From a virus, in IMG/VR virus record IMGVR_UViG_3300010370_000004, positions 1-41,343 of that record: DNA of 41,343 bases. One strand, 5' to 3'. The notes under the pieces are model-generated. The model made no database searches. It was not told the origin of the DNA and worked only from the letters and a program-made list of their open reading frames with translations. Below are positions 21,081 to 27,410 of this stretch, piece by piece. Position 1 is the first letter of the stretch, and every line of letters starts with the position of its first letter. Made by a program: the position numbers and the translations under genes.

Positions 21081-21317
21081 TGGCGTTACGAATCCGATCG
21101 TTTGCATGGGAAAGTAGTCCGGCCCCTGGCTCTTGGAGTAGACAAGCGGAGTGTAGTGCTTCGCCCCGGCTCCATTAAGGACATGCTCAAACGGAGGTCA
21201 GGCTACCAGCGCATCGAGCAAAGCTGGTGAAAAACTTGACGCACGGAAAAACATGCCATTCAGGTGTAATCCCTGGACGCTCCCACCGGGCAACCTTCAC
21301 ACAGTCGAGGATAGGAT

Positions 21318-21413
21318 CGGGGAGTACCTCAGTGTTTAGAGGGCCCGACCGCTGCCACTGCAAATAGCTTATGGCATGTCAGGAAGTCGCAGGTTCAAAT
21401 CCTGCCTCCCCGC
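21318..21413 (+). ncRNA. tRNA-like RNA with extended anticodon arm
   Basis: Acceptor CGGGGAG (21318-21324) pairs perfectly with CTCCCCG (21406-21412). Linker TA, D-arm CCTC-AGTGTTTA-GAGG, variable AAGTC, canonical T-arm GCAGG-TTCAAAT-CCTGC. The anticodon arm is replaced by ~40 bases: CCCGAC/GTCAGG (one mismatch) then TGCCA/TGGCA around a 14-base loop. That loop begins CTGCAAA, identical to a tRNA-Cys(GCA) anticodon loop. Shares its D-loop (AGTGTT) and T-loop with the element at 13527-13649. Confidence 0.5.
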
Positions 21414-21439
21414 CCTTATTCTCGGCTTGAAAATGACAC

Positions 21440-21468
21440 TTGCGCTAATTGACAAAATGCGCTAAACT
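21440..21468 (+). promoter_or_regulatory. Promoter for the 21499 gene
   Basis: TTGCGC (21440-21445), 17-base spacer, TAAACT (21463-21468). Here the ATG is 30 bases downstream, behind a C-rich leader. The 8-base direct repeat TGCGCTAA lies within. Confidence 0.55.
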
Positions 21469-21498
21469 TGTGACATATACAAACTTCCCCCAATACAC

Positions 21499-21621
21499 AT
21501 GGTCCAACTTATTAAGGGAACCTGGCTACCGATGGCCGCTGCATTCGTCATCGTAGCTGTTGTTTCATTCCTTGTCGGATGGGCTTTTGCCCCTACGTTT
21601 GATCCGACACCCGGCCTTTAA
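21499..21621 (+). CDS. Tiny membrane protein
   Basis: 40 residues found by hand: MVQLIKGTWLPMAAAFVIVA, then VVSFLVGWAFAPTFDPTPGL. One TM helix, short polar ends. Leader ACTTCCCCCAATACAC without a Shine-Dalgarno. Function unknown. Confidence 0.5.
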   Translation: MVQLIKGTWLPMAAAFVIVAVVSFLVGWAFAPTFDPTPGL

Positions 21622-21641
21622 TTCCTACCTCTAACAACACT

Positions 21642-21992
21642 ATGAACACCAACACGATCAAAACATACGGCCCTCTCGTCATCGTCGCCTTTGCCGTCCT
21701 TATGGCATACGGCATATCGAGTACGAAGGCGGAAGAACCCTGCAAGACTCCCGAAGCTCTTTCCCACCTGGCGAACGTCAAACAGAACCAACCGCGTATC
21801 GCGGAGAACAAGGACGAATATGATCGCCTTTCCGCATCGTTTAACTCTAGGAAAGAGATTAGCCCGGATGATCTAGACGGCTATAACGAGTACGTCCGCA
21901 ATCTCCAGTGGAACGCCAGTGAGGATGCGGCAGCCCACAAACTAGGATGCCGCATTGATTGGGATAACCTCGTGTTGGTCCCTTTACAATGA
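21642..21992 (+). CDS. Exported or membrane-anchored protein
   Basis: 116 residues. A TM/signal segment at residues ~10-28 (YGPLVIVAFAVLMAYGISST) is followed by a charged helical domain with two Cys. Its end overlaps the transglycosylase gene by 4 bases (ATGA), so the two may act together at the envelope. Function unknown. Confidence 0.55.
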   Translation: MNTNTIKTYGPLVIVAFAVLMAYGISSTKAEEPCKTPEALSHLANVKQNQPRIAENKDEYDRLSASFNSRKEISPDDLDGYNEYVRNLQWNASEDAAAHKLGCRIDWDNLVLVPLQ

Positions 21993-22504
21993 CCGTCCAC
22001 GACCAAACGCCGCAGCCAGCGGCGGGAGGCCAAACGGTCTGGCAATGGAAGGACGCAGAACCCTATAAGAACGATATTCTGAAGCTTTATCAGCAGAAAC
22101 TTCACGAGCGAGGTGTCACCGATACCCAAATCTTTGTCGCTCAAATCGTGCAGGAAAATGGAAAGCTGGAGGCTGATGTCATCGGGGACCACGGCTGCTC
22201 CATTGGCATCCCACAATACAACGCCTGTGCAAAGCACAAGGTATCTGCAAGACGCTGGATTGAGTTGCATCCCGAATGGGCAACTGTCGATCACCAGCTC
22301 GATTGGCTTGCGGATCAAGTAAAGCGTCGAACCGATACATTCTCGTCTGAATGGTCCAAAATCGTTGACCATAACTGTCCGCTCTGCGTCACGATCAAGC
22401 CAGGTCAGGTCGTCAACGGTAAAACTTACGCCGATTGGAAAGCAATCGGAAACAGATACTACAAATCGGTAAAGTCCCGAACCGCACTTCTTGTGCAACA
22501 ATAA
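21989..22504 (+). CDS. Lysozyme/transglycosylase-like (SLT-fold) protein
   Basis: 171 residues. The segment FVAQIVQENGKLEADVIGDH followed by GCSIGIPQYNACAK matches the SLT core: a catalytic Glu in Q-E-N-G (E56) and the S-I-G-I-P-Q-Y-N motif (71-78). No signal peptide. Cleaves peptidoglycan glycan strands if active. It lies in the early/accessory strand, far from the M15 endolysin, and may be an exolysin or envelope-remodelling enzyme. Confidence 0.65.
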   Translation: MTVHDQTPQPAAGGQTVWQWKDAEPYKNDILKLYQQKLHERGVTDTQIFVAQIVQENGKLEADVIGDHGCSIGIPQYNACAKHKVSARRWIELHPEWATVDHQLDWLADQVKRRTDTFSSEWSKIVDHNCPLCVTIKPGQVVNGKTYADWKAIGNRYYKSVKSRTALLVQQ

Positions 22505-22540
22505 CCATGTCTTTATTCACCCCCTTTCCAACCCTATACC

Positions 22541-22834
22541 ATGAAGTACCTTTCTATCCTCTCCGTCTTCGCTCTCTTGGTCCTTTCCGTCCCGTCCGCT
22601 TCCGCAGCCTCGTACGGCAACGCTGCCTACTTCGACAAGACGCTCTCGATCACGAAGCGTTTGAACGATGGCACGATGCTCCCCCGCGTCCGTGAAGTGC
22701 AAACGATCACGATAAATGGGAAAAAGTACACCTCGGAACCCGCCGTTGACAAGAACATGAGCCACCTTCGCCGCCTCTCGGATTGCTCGGTGCGACCGAG
22801 TGAATGTAAGAAGTCCACGGCCTGGGAACTTTGA
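22541..22834 (+). CDS. Secreted hypothetical protein
   Basis: 97 residues with a textbook signal peptide (MKYLSILSVFALLVLSVPSA-SA-A). The mature part is basic with two Cys near the end (SDCSVRPSECKK). C-rich leader CCCCCTTTCCAACCCTATACC. Followed by a terminator. Function unknown. Confidence 0.6.
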   Translation: MKYLSILSVFALLVLSVPSASAASYGNAAYFDKTLSITKRLNDGTMLPRVREVQTITINGKKYTSEPAVDKNMSHLRRLSDCSVRPSECKKSTAWEL

Positions 22835-22876
22835 GACACTAACGGTATACCCTCAATAAGCATGTACTTGCTTTTG

Positions 22877-22905
22877 GCCCCGCCTTCTCAAAGCGGGGCT
22901 TTTTT
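22877..22905 (+). terminator. Intrinsic terminator
   Basis: GCCCCGC / GCGGGGC with a 9-base loop, followed by six T. Confidence 0.85.
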
Positions 22906-22906
22906 G

Positions 22907-22934
22907 TTGTGTACCAAAAATACAGGCGTACCAT
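22907..22934 (+). promoter_or_regulatory. Promoter for a putative small RNA
   Basis: TTGTGT, 16-base spacer, TACCAT, directly after a strong terminator and before a hairpin-rich stretch that ends in another terminator. Confidence 0.45.
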
Positions 22935-22940
22935 GATGGC

Positions 22941-23026
22941 GTGACTGTCCTCTAGGACAGTACACGAACCCCCGTTCTCTCCTTCGTGAAAGACGGGCGA
23001 GGCCAGCTAACACTGGCCTCATTTTT
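22941..23026 (+). ncRNA. Putative small regulatory RNA
   Basis: About 86 bases between a promoter and an intrinsic terminator, no ORF. Contains the hairpin ACTGTCC-TCTA-GGACAGT, a CCCGT/ACGGG hairpin and the terminator stem GAGGCCAG/CTGGCCTC. Confidence 0.45.
22999..23026 (+). terminator. Intrinsic terminator
   Basis: GAGGCCAG / CTGGCCTC, 6-base loop, followed by ATTTTT. Confidence 0.8.
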
Positions 23027-23037
23027 GTTTGTGTCAA

Positions 23038-23072
23038 TTGCTTTGCGTGGCAAGCGGCGCTAGTGTCGTCGC
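23038..23072 (+). promoter_or_regulatory. Leaderless promoter
   Basis: TTGCTT, 17-base spacer, TAGTGT (23061-23066), 6 bases (CGTCGC), then ATG 23073. Confidence 0.65.
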
Positions 23073-23408
23073 ATGAACACAGCAACATTTACCGACCCCA
23101 TGACGGCTCAATTGGTTATCGAGCACCGTATAAACAAAGAGTTCTTCACCGGGCCTCAAATAGCGGAGGCCATTATCCGTGATGCTGGCTCGAAGGTGGC
23201 CGACCATATTATCGCCCATCACCTGCCGGAAATACTTGAGAAGATAAGCCCGGATGCGATTGCGAACATGGCGATTGCGGAAGCGGGTGCGGCGGTAAAC
23301 AGGACGCTGAAAGAGAAATTGCCCGACAAGATCGTTGAGGTAGTTCGACGCGAACAGCCGCACGTCTACCAAAAGGGTTTGCTCGGTGGCCTCAAACGCA
23401 TTTCCTAA
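23073..23408 (+). CDS. Hypothetical helical protein
   Basis: 111 residues, MNTATFTDPMTAQLVIEHRI..., almost all helical, Ala/Ile-rich without a TM segment. The start is fixed by the leaderless promoter. First gene of the unit leading to the SSB-like gene. Function unknown. Confidence 0.55.
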   Translation: MNTATFTDPMTAQLVIEHRINKEFFTGPQIAEAIIRDAGSKVADHIIAHHLPEILEKISPDAIANMAIAEAGAAVNRTLKEKLPDKIVEVVRREQPHVYQKGLLGGLKRIS

Positions 23409-23416
23409 CCCTCTAT

Positions 23417-23617
23417 ATGATCCCTCTTAAAGAATGGTGCGAAAAGCACAACGTAAAATCAGTCCGTACCGCCGTGGACAAGGCGACAAAGGGAACGCTT
23501 CCGGCTGAATTAAAGCCGTACGAAATCGTCTCTACGCGTAAGGTAAGGGTTTTTGGCTACATGATTGACGAGAATGTGGACCCGAAAGAATACGGGCTGA
23601 AGGTCAAGGGTAAATGA
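23417..23617 (+). CDS. Small hypothetical protein (HTH-like N-terminus)
   Basis: 66 residues, MIPLKEWCEKHNVKSVRTAV... The pattern 'L-K-E-W-C-E-K-H-N-V ... V-R-T-A-V-x-K' resembles the start of small MerR/excisionase-type HTH proteins. Leader CTAACCCTCTAT. Low certainty on function. Confidence 0.5.
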   Translation: MIPLKEWCEKHNVKSVRTAVDKATKGTLPAELKPYEIVSTRKVRVFGYMIDENVDPKEYGLKVKGK

Positions 23618-23646
23618 TTGCGCGGCGAGCAACGCAAGCGTACACT
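23618..23646 (+). promoter_or_regulatory. Promoter
   Basis: TTGCGC (23618-23623), 17-base spacer, TACACT (23641-23646). The next ATG (23671) follows a C-rich 24-base leader, so this transcript is leadered but lacks a Shine-Dalgarno. Confidence 0.6.
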
Positions 23647-23670
23647 TAGAGCATCACTTCCCCATCCTTC

Positions 23671-23811
23671 ATGTACTCGCTTGTCCAACTACTCACAGTA
23701 GCGTGCCTAGGAATCCTTGGAATGGAGCTAGCGTTCTTGCTTGCCGTTTCTATCGTGCAAAGAATGACCCACAATCGAACGATGAAAGCACTGGAGTCAT
23801 TCACAGTCTAA
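23671..23811 (+). CDS. Small membrane protein
   Basis: 46 residues found by hand: MYSLVQLLTVACLGILGMEL, then AFLLAVSIVQRMTHNRTMKA... A single TM helix and basic C-terminus. Function unknown. Confidence 0.5.
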   Translation: MYSLVQLLTVACLGILGMELAFLLAVSIVQRMTHNRTMKALESFTV

Positions 23812-23842
23812 CAGCGTTCTACTTCCCACTTCCTACCCTTCT

Positions 23843-24418
23843 ATGATCAAACTCGAATCCTATCTCAAGTCCGGCCCGGTAGACGTTGAATATGTGTCTC
23901 ATGTTGGCCCAGTGAGCAAGGTTAGCAAAGCGGGGAAGCCCTACACGGCATACACCTACACGTTCCGTCTCCGCTCTACGGGAGAAACCTTCGAGCAAAT
24001 GCTGTTCGACTCCGACCATCGAAAGATAGGGTACGTCGGGCCTAACGCTCTCATTCGCGTCATGGCGAAGGCCAACGGATACCCGGACTACTTTGTACTT
24101 CCGACAGGTGAAGCGTCCATGAACGTGCCGCAACCGTCGAACACAAAACAGGTGCAGATCGAACGGCAAATCACCCACTCCGTGCAGGAACAGTCACTTG
24201 AACAGAAGGCACGCCAAAAGCAAATTTCCCTCGCTGGCGTCTACCAGGCTCGGCTCTCAGCAGGAATGGAAACGGAGAAAGCACGCGAGGCTGCAATAGC
24301 TGATGTGGCATGGTTGGAAAGGACCGCTGCGAACCTCGCCGTGAACGATGGGGTGAACCAAGAGCCAGAGTTTGCGGATGAACCCGCCAAGCGAGACACA
24401 AGCAACTTGCCATTTTAA
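23843..24418 (+). CDS. Single-stranded-DNA-binding-like protein
   Basis: 191 residues. The N-terminal ~90 residues are beta-rich (VDVEYVSHVGPVSKVSKAGK, then YTAYTYTFRLRSTGETFEQM), compatible with an OB fold. A helical linker follows. The C-terminus is acidic and ends EFADEPAKRDTSNLPF, the aromatic tip typical of SSB proteins that recruit partners. Leader is C-rich and lacks a Shine-Dalgarno. Likely coats ssDNA during replication. Confidence 0.65.
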   Translation: MIKLESYLKSGPVDVEYVSHVGPVSKVSKAGKPYTAYTYTFRLRSTGETFEQMLFDSDHRKIGYVGPNALIRVMAKANGYPDYFVLPTGEASMNVPQPSNTKQVQIERQITHSVQEQSLEQKARQKQISLAGVYQARLSAGMETEKAREAAIADVAWLERTAANLAVNDGVNQEPEFADEPAKRDTSNLPF

Positions 24419-24440
24419 TTCCACTTCCCCCCTTATTCCC

Positions 24441-24782
24441 ATGTCCAAACAACTCGCAAATGAAATCAGGCAGTACGCAAAGAAGCACAAAATGTCCCTA
24501 GGTGACGTGCTGAAAATGACGAATGTTCATTCTTCGCAACTCTCCAACTGGGAAAACGACGAATACAACGCTAGGCCAGAAACGGAGTGGCGCGTACGCA
24601 GTCTCCTCGGTACAGAAGTAGCAACATTTTCTGTCAACAGAAATGTGACCGTGGAGGATGTGCCGTTCCCCGAGGACGAGAAAACTGTATACCGCATTAA
24701 TCTCATTGGCGACGTAATGGAAAAAGACTCGTACACGGCATCGTACAAGATCGAATTGATCCGCTTCCTCATCTCGAAGTAA
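24441..24782 (+). CDS. Cro/CI-like helix-turn-helix regulator
   Basis: 113 residues from ATG 24441. The N-terminus ANEIRQYAKKHKMSLGDVLK followed by MTNVHSSQLSNWENDEY is an XRE-type HTH (L-G-D-V-L ... S-S-Q-L-S-N-W-E). The C-terminal half is beta-rich and may dimerise. The start follows a G-free leader. Candidate transcriptional regulator of the early region. Confidence 0.65.
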   Translation: MSKQLANEIRQYAKKHKMSLGDVLKMTNVHSSQLSNWENDEYNARPETEWRVRSLLGTEVATFSVNRNVTVEDVPFPEDEKTVYRINLIGDVMEKDSYTASYKIELIRFLISK

Positions 24783-24892
24783 TGGACTCCCAACTCTCCC
24801 AACTATCGGCAGAACACGAAGAACTGCATAACCGTCTTGCTATCGTGAAGACGGAAACCGCCAAGGAATACCGTTCCACCACGTTACAATGA
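24782..24892 (+). CDS. Tiny coupled ORF
   Basis: 36 residues found by hand, MDSQLSQLSAEHEELHNRLA..., helical. TAATG overlap upstream and ATGA overlap downstream are the evidence for translation. Confidence 0.4.
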   Translation: MDSQLSQLSAEHEELHNRLAIVKTETAKEYRSTTLQ

Positions 24893-25275
24893 ACGAACAA
24901 GACATCATCACCACCCGCAACGAAGCCAAAGAGGCACACGAAACAGCAAAGTTCGTGCTTACCAAAGATTCCGCTCCCGACGCGGAGCAACAACGTGATT
25001 TGTGTGAAGAGAAGAAAAACGGCGTGATCTCGGTCATCAACTTCTGCGAGGACCAGCTCGAAGCCCTGCGGAAAGAGAAGCGTAAGCTCGACGATAAAAT
25101 GGCCGACGTTCGATCTCTTCAAAGAGAGTTTGATGGCCTCAAGGCAGACCTAACGACCGACTTTAAACGGCTCAATAATCACTTTTGGGATATTAAGAAG
25201 GGTAGAAACGAACCAAAGAACGAACAGAATGCTGAAATGCGAAACTTTGGCGGACGTTCCCCAAACAATCCATGA
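24889..25275 (+). CDS. Coiled-coil protein with AEMRNFGGRS tail
   Basis: 128 residues, strongly helical with heptads (EDQLEALRKEKRKLDDKMAD). Ends AEMRNFGGRSPNNP; the same AEMRNFGGRS tail closes the next protein, encoded by a 31-base perfect DNA repeat. Coupled by ATGA on both sides. Function unknown. Confidence 0.5.
   Translation: MNEQDIITTRNEAKEAHETAKFVLTKDSAPDAEQQRDLCEEKKNGVISVINFCEDQLEALRKEKRKLDDKMADVRSLQREFDGLKADLTTDFKRLNNHFWDIKKGRNEPKNEQNAEMRNFGGRSPNNP
25231..25261 (+). repeat. 31-bp direct repeat, copy 1
   Basis: Identical to 25440-25470; encodes the same C-terminal peptide tag in two consecutive genes. Confidence 0.9.
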
Positions 25276-25484
25276 CCAACCCCGTCCCATCCCCGGCAGA
25301 TATTGCACGGTTTGGATTGAAGCCAATCCCGATGGTGTTCAATCATGCGGATTTCATGGGCCAACCCATGGGCGAGCGGGTGAACCTCTACCACGAATCG
25401 TCCGTTGCTAGTCTGATCGCCAGAATCCATTTGCTCGAAGCTGAAATGCGAAACTTTGGCGGACGTTCCCAATCCAACCAATGA
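25272..25484 (+). CDS. Small protein with AEMRNFGGRS tail
   Basis: 70 residues, MTNPVPSPADIARFGLKPIP... The N-terminal part is unrelated to the preceding protein but the last ~14 residues share AEMRNFGGRS. ATGA overlaps at both ends. Function unknown. Confidence 0.5.
   Translation: MTNPVPSPADIARFGLKPIPMVFNHADFMGQPMGERVNLYHESSVASLIARIHLLEAEMRNFGGRSQSNQ
25440..25470 (+). repeat. 31-bp direct repeat, copy 2
   Basis: Identical to 25231-25261. Confidence 0.9.
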
Positions 25485-25621
25485 TCATCTCTGCTCTCCA
25501 CTGGCTTTTCCTGACTCCGTATTGTGAACAAACTCTCGCCCATGCACTCGCCTACGCATCCATGTTCTTCGCCGCTCTCAGCTCTCCGTACCTATTGCTT
25601 TTATGGCTTACAAGAAAGTGA
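25481..25621 (+). CDS. Tiny membrane protein
   Basis: 46 residues found by hand: MIISALHWLFLTPYCEQTLA, then HALAYASMFFAALSSPYLLL... Two hydrophobic segments. ATGA overlap upstream, 19-base overlap with the zinc-ribbon gene. Function unknown. Confidence 0.45.
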   Translation: MIISALHWLFLTPYCEQTLAHALAYASMFFAALSSPYLLLLWLTRK

Positions 25622-25815
25622 CCTCCACCAAGACATCAAAGGGACCGAAGGCTAAGTGGTCGATGCCATTCAGGGAATGCCCTGACTGTGGCACAAAGAC
25701 GAACAGCTATTCTGGTACGACGTGGAACTCGAAAGATTCAAGAGGGATGTTTCACACGTTTCTTTGCATTAACGATGATTGCGGACAGACATTTCAGTAT
25801 CCACCACTACCATGA
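25603..25815 (+). CDS. Zinc-ribbon protein (Ogr/Delta-like layout)
   Basis: 70 residues. C-P-D-C-G-T-K-T ... F-L-C-I-N-D-D-C-G-Q-T-F matches the C-x2-C ... C-x4-C-x3-F layout of Ogr/Delta-type late transcription activators. It could be an activator of the minus-strand late operon; this is an inference from layout alone. Confidence 0.5.
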   Translation: MAYKKVTSTKTSKGPKAKWSMPFRECPDCGTKTNSYSGTTWNSKDSRGMFHTFLCINDDCGQTFQYPPLP

Positions 25816-26096
25816 CCCCCCTCCCCCCACCATCAGGAGACATGGAGAAGCCACGCCTTTTGTCGGATGAAGAAGTGCAAGGAATAAGACGCCGAACCGC
25901 TAGAGGTCGGACACTGACTATTGATGCGGAAACGATTGATTACCTTATCGGCTATATTGACGCCCTCCTCGCCGACCGTCATGCACGCATAGAGCAAAAC
26001 AGGAAAGGAATTGAAACGATGTTCGAAAAAATGTGTGAACTGGACACCCCGAAGCGCGGGGAATTGCATTTACTTCTTATCTCACTGTTCTCATGA
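25812..26096 (+). CDS. Small helical hypothetical protein
   Basis: 94 residues, MTPLPPPSGDMEKPRLLSDE..., helical, charged; ATGA overlap at both ends. No family recognised. Confidence 0.5.
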   Translation: MTPLPPPSGDMEKPRLLSDEEVQGIRRRTARGRTLTIDAETIDYLIGYIDALLADRHARIEQNRKGIETMFEKMCELDTPKRGELHLLLISLFS

Positions 26097-26365
26097 CTCC
26101 CCCCATTGACCACGCAGCTGCCCACGAACCGCGAGAGGTAATCTGCCGATGGATTGTGATGCACTTACTTCCGATCCTGGCACACGAAGAACGGTTGAGG
26201 CTCCCGCGAACAAGGTTTAGAGTCACGCCCCTGGGTCAATTTGTCTACATCGACAAGAGCAACCTCTCCACTCGGTTGGCAACGTGCGTTTGGCTCCTCG
26301 GAAAGCCCCTCTCCGACCAATCCGACGAATGCAAAAAGTTTCTCCATTCCCTCCTTAAAGAATGA
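26093..26365 (+). CDS. Hypothetical protein
   Basis: 90 residues, MTPPIDHAAAHEPREVICRW...; mixed alpha/beta; ATGA overlap at both ends. No family recognised. Confidence 0.5.
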   Translation: MTPPIDHAAAHEPREVICRWIVMHLLPILAHEERLRLPRTRFRVTPLGQFVYIDKSNLSTRLATCVWLLGKPLSDQSDECKKFLHSLLKE

Positions 26366-26700
26366 CCTCCTTCACCGAACAAATCACCGAACGGAACGAC
26401 CAACAGCTTTCCCTTGAGGATGCCATCGCCCTCGTCCACTCCAACGCACACCAAGAGTGGAAGGACGAAGCGTACCAAGTAGTACGCCTCTTGTGCCAAA
26501 CACGGCAATTCTTTACCGCAAACGATGTTTGGGAACGCATGACGAAAAGCACACCTGATGGACGGGCTCTCGGACAGGTAATCATTAATGCAAGCAAAGC
26601 GGGCCTATGCCGAAAAACAAATCGCTACGAACCCTCTAGAATCAAGAAGCAGAACATGAGGCCAATAGCGATTTGGGAATCACTACCACCGAAAGCATGA
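26362..26700 (+). CDS. Winged-helix-like phage protein
   Basis: 112 residues. SLEDAIALVHSNAHQEWKDE then VRLLCQTRQFFTANDVWERM, followed by a G-x-x-I ... A-x-x-x-G-L turn and P-I-A-I-W-E-S. This order matches small phage proteins with an 'F-x-x-x-D-V-W' helix and a terminal W-E-S motif, thought to be winged helices. A shorter paralogue lies at 20019-20195. Function unknown. Confidence 0.55.
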   Translation: MTSFTEQITERNDQQLSLEDAIALVHSNAHQEWKDEAYQVVRLLCQTRQFFTANDVWERMTKSTPDGRALGQVIINASKAGLCRKTNRYEPSRIKKQNMRPIAIWESLPPKA

Positions 26701-26909
26701 GCGAACGCAGTACGATTTGGCAGTGGATTAACCGTCTCTTCGATCCTGACCAGGAAAAGCGTATGAAGCGGTTTAAGGAACGAATAGAGAGGAATCCAGT
26801 CCGAGAGTTGGAGGTACAGACAATCCAGAAAATCATCCTTGAACGAGATGACTCCGAGGATGCTGCACTGGAAATCGTCGAAAGATACTTCCCTGAACAT
26901 CGATCCTGA
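26697..26909 (+). CDS. Small helical hypothetical protein
   Basis: 70 residues from ATG 26697 (ATGA overlap). MSERSTIWQWINRLFDPDQE..., all helical, highly charged. Last gene of the overlapping chain. Function unknown. Confidence 0.5.
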   Translation: MSERSTIWQWINRLFDPDQEKRMKRFKERIERNPVRELEVQTIQKIILERDDSEDAALEIVERYFPEHRS

Positions 26910-26956
26910 AGCGAACCACAAGCGGAATGAGCGTGCTGACTGATTCTAAAATAAAC

Positions 26957-26985
26957 TTGCCAAACAATCCCACCATCCCTACTAT
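26957..26985 (+). promoter_or_regulatory. Promoter for the second zinc-finger paralogue
   Basis: TTGCCA (26957-26962), 17-base spacer, TACTAT (26980-26985), 9 bases, then ATG 26995: the same geometry as the promoter of the paralogue at 16906. Confidence 0.6.
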
Positions 26986-26994
26986 TCCCGCCCC

Positions 26995-27297
26995 ATGAAG
27001 ACCTGTTTTCGATGCCAAAAGAACAAGGACTATTCCTGCTTTGCCAAGGATAGCCGAAAGAAGGACGGATACCGTGCTTCCTGTAAGGAGTGTCTTAAAA
27101 AGACCCGCAATTCGCCCAGGATCGTTCCTGATCCCGGATTCGTAAAAGTACCAATCATAAGCGAAGAACGCACTACGGACGAACAGGATGTCATTTTCGA
27201 GGCTCTTTCCAGGAAGCTGAACACTCACTACTCAATTAGCGTAAATAATGGCTTTGCACGTATCCAGGCCCATTACAACGGCTATACGAAGACCTGA
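26995..27297 (+). CDS. Zinc-finger protein, paralogue of 16541-16906
   Basis: 100 residues. MKTCFRCQKNKDYSCF...KDGYRASCKECLKK repeats the two C-x2-C pairs of its paralogue nearly residue for residue. The second domain (EALSRKLNTHYSISVNNGFA) is also alignable. Own near-leaderless promoter. Possible regulator; function unknown. Confidence 0.6.
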   Translation: MKTCFRCQKNKDYSCFAKDSRKKDGYRASCKECLKKTRNSPRIVPDPGFVKVPIISEERTTDEQDVIFEALSRKLNTHYSISVNNGFARIQAHYNGYTKT

Positions 27298-27410
27298 AAA
27301 GGACAGAGCGCGAAGGACGTACTTCAAAAGGTGTTAGCGTAGAAAATAATAAAGCGACACAAGGAATGAGTTCGTCTACTTGTTATGCTTCTATCATTCG
27401 ATAATTCGTG

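Larger units (their letters stand above)
20396..21498 (+). ncRNA. 1.1-kb noncoding, highly structured RNA locus
   Basis: No credible coding frame. Two modules begin with CGGCATTGAGAGTCGA (20410-20425, 20517-20532) and end with CCGGCCCTCACA(AA)GCCGA (20495-20511, 20655-20673). These repeats are complementary: CGGC/GCCG and TGAG/CTCA helices close each module. Module 1 contains a three-hairpin cloverleaf closed by GCTGGC/GCCAGC. Module 2 has GCGTC/GACGC and GCAGGG/CCCTGC with inner AACGG/CCGTT. Further hairpins lie at 20732-20755 and 20826-20847. The repeat AACCTTCACA occurs at ~20677 and ~21291. tRNA-like elements follow (21010-21080, 21318-21413). Confidence 0.6.

Noticed and set aside
20681-21107. 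Minus- and plus-strand ORFs of 97-123 codons in the noncoding locus
   Set aside because: Low-complexity, unrelated to any family, mutually overlapping, and in conflict with the repeat-bounded RNA structure.
21386-21413. attP core (3' half of a tRNA gene) for integration
   Set aside because: The matching 5' acceptor and D-arm are also present, and no integrase or recombinase gene exists in the genome.
20396-21498. tmRNA, RNase P RNA, SRP RNA or group I intron
   Set aside because: A GGGAAAGTAGTCCGG string recalls RNase P or group I elements, but the pairing partner GGACTA, other conserved regions and a tag ORF are absent.
22941-22955. Leaderless four-codon ORF from GTG after TACCAT
   Set aside because: It fits the 6-base spacing but stops after four codons and lies in a hairpin; a small RNA is a better reading.
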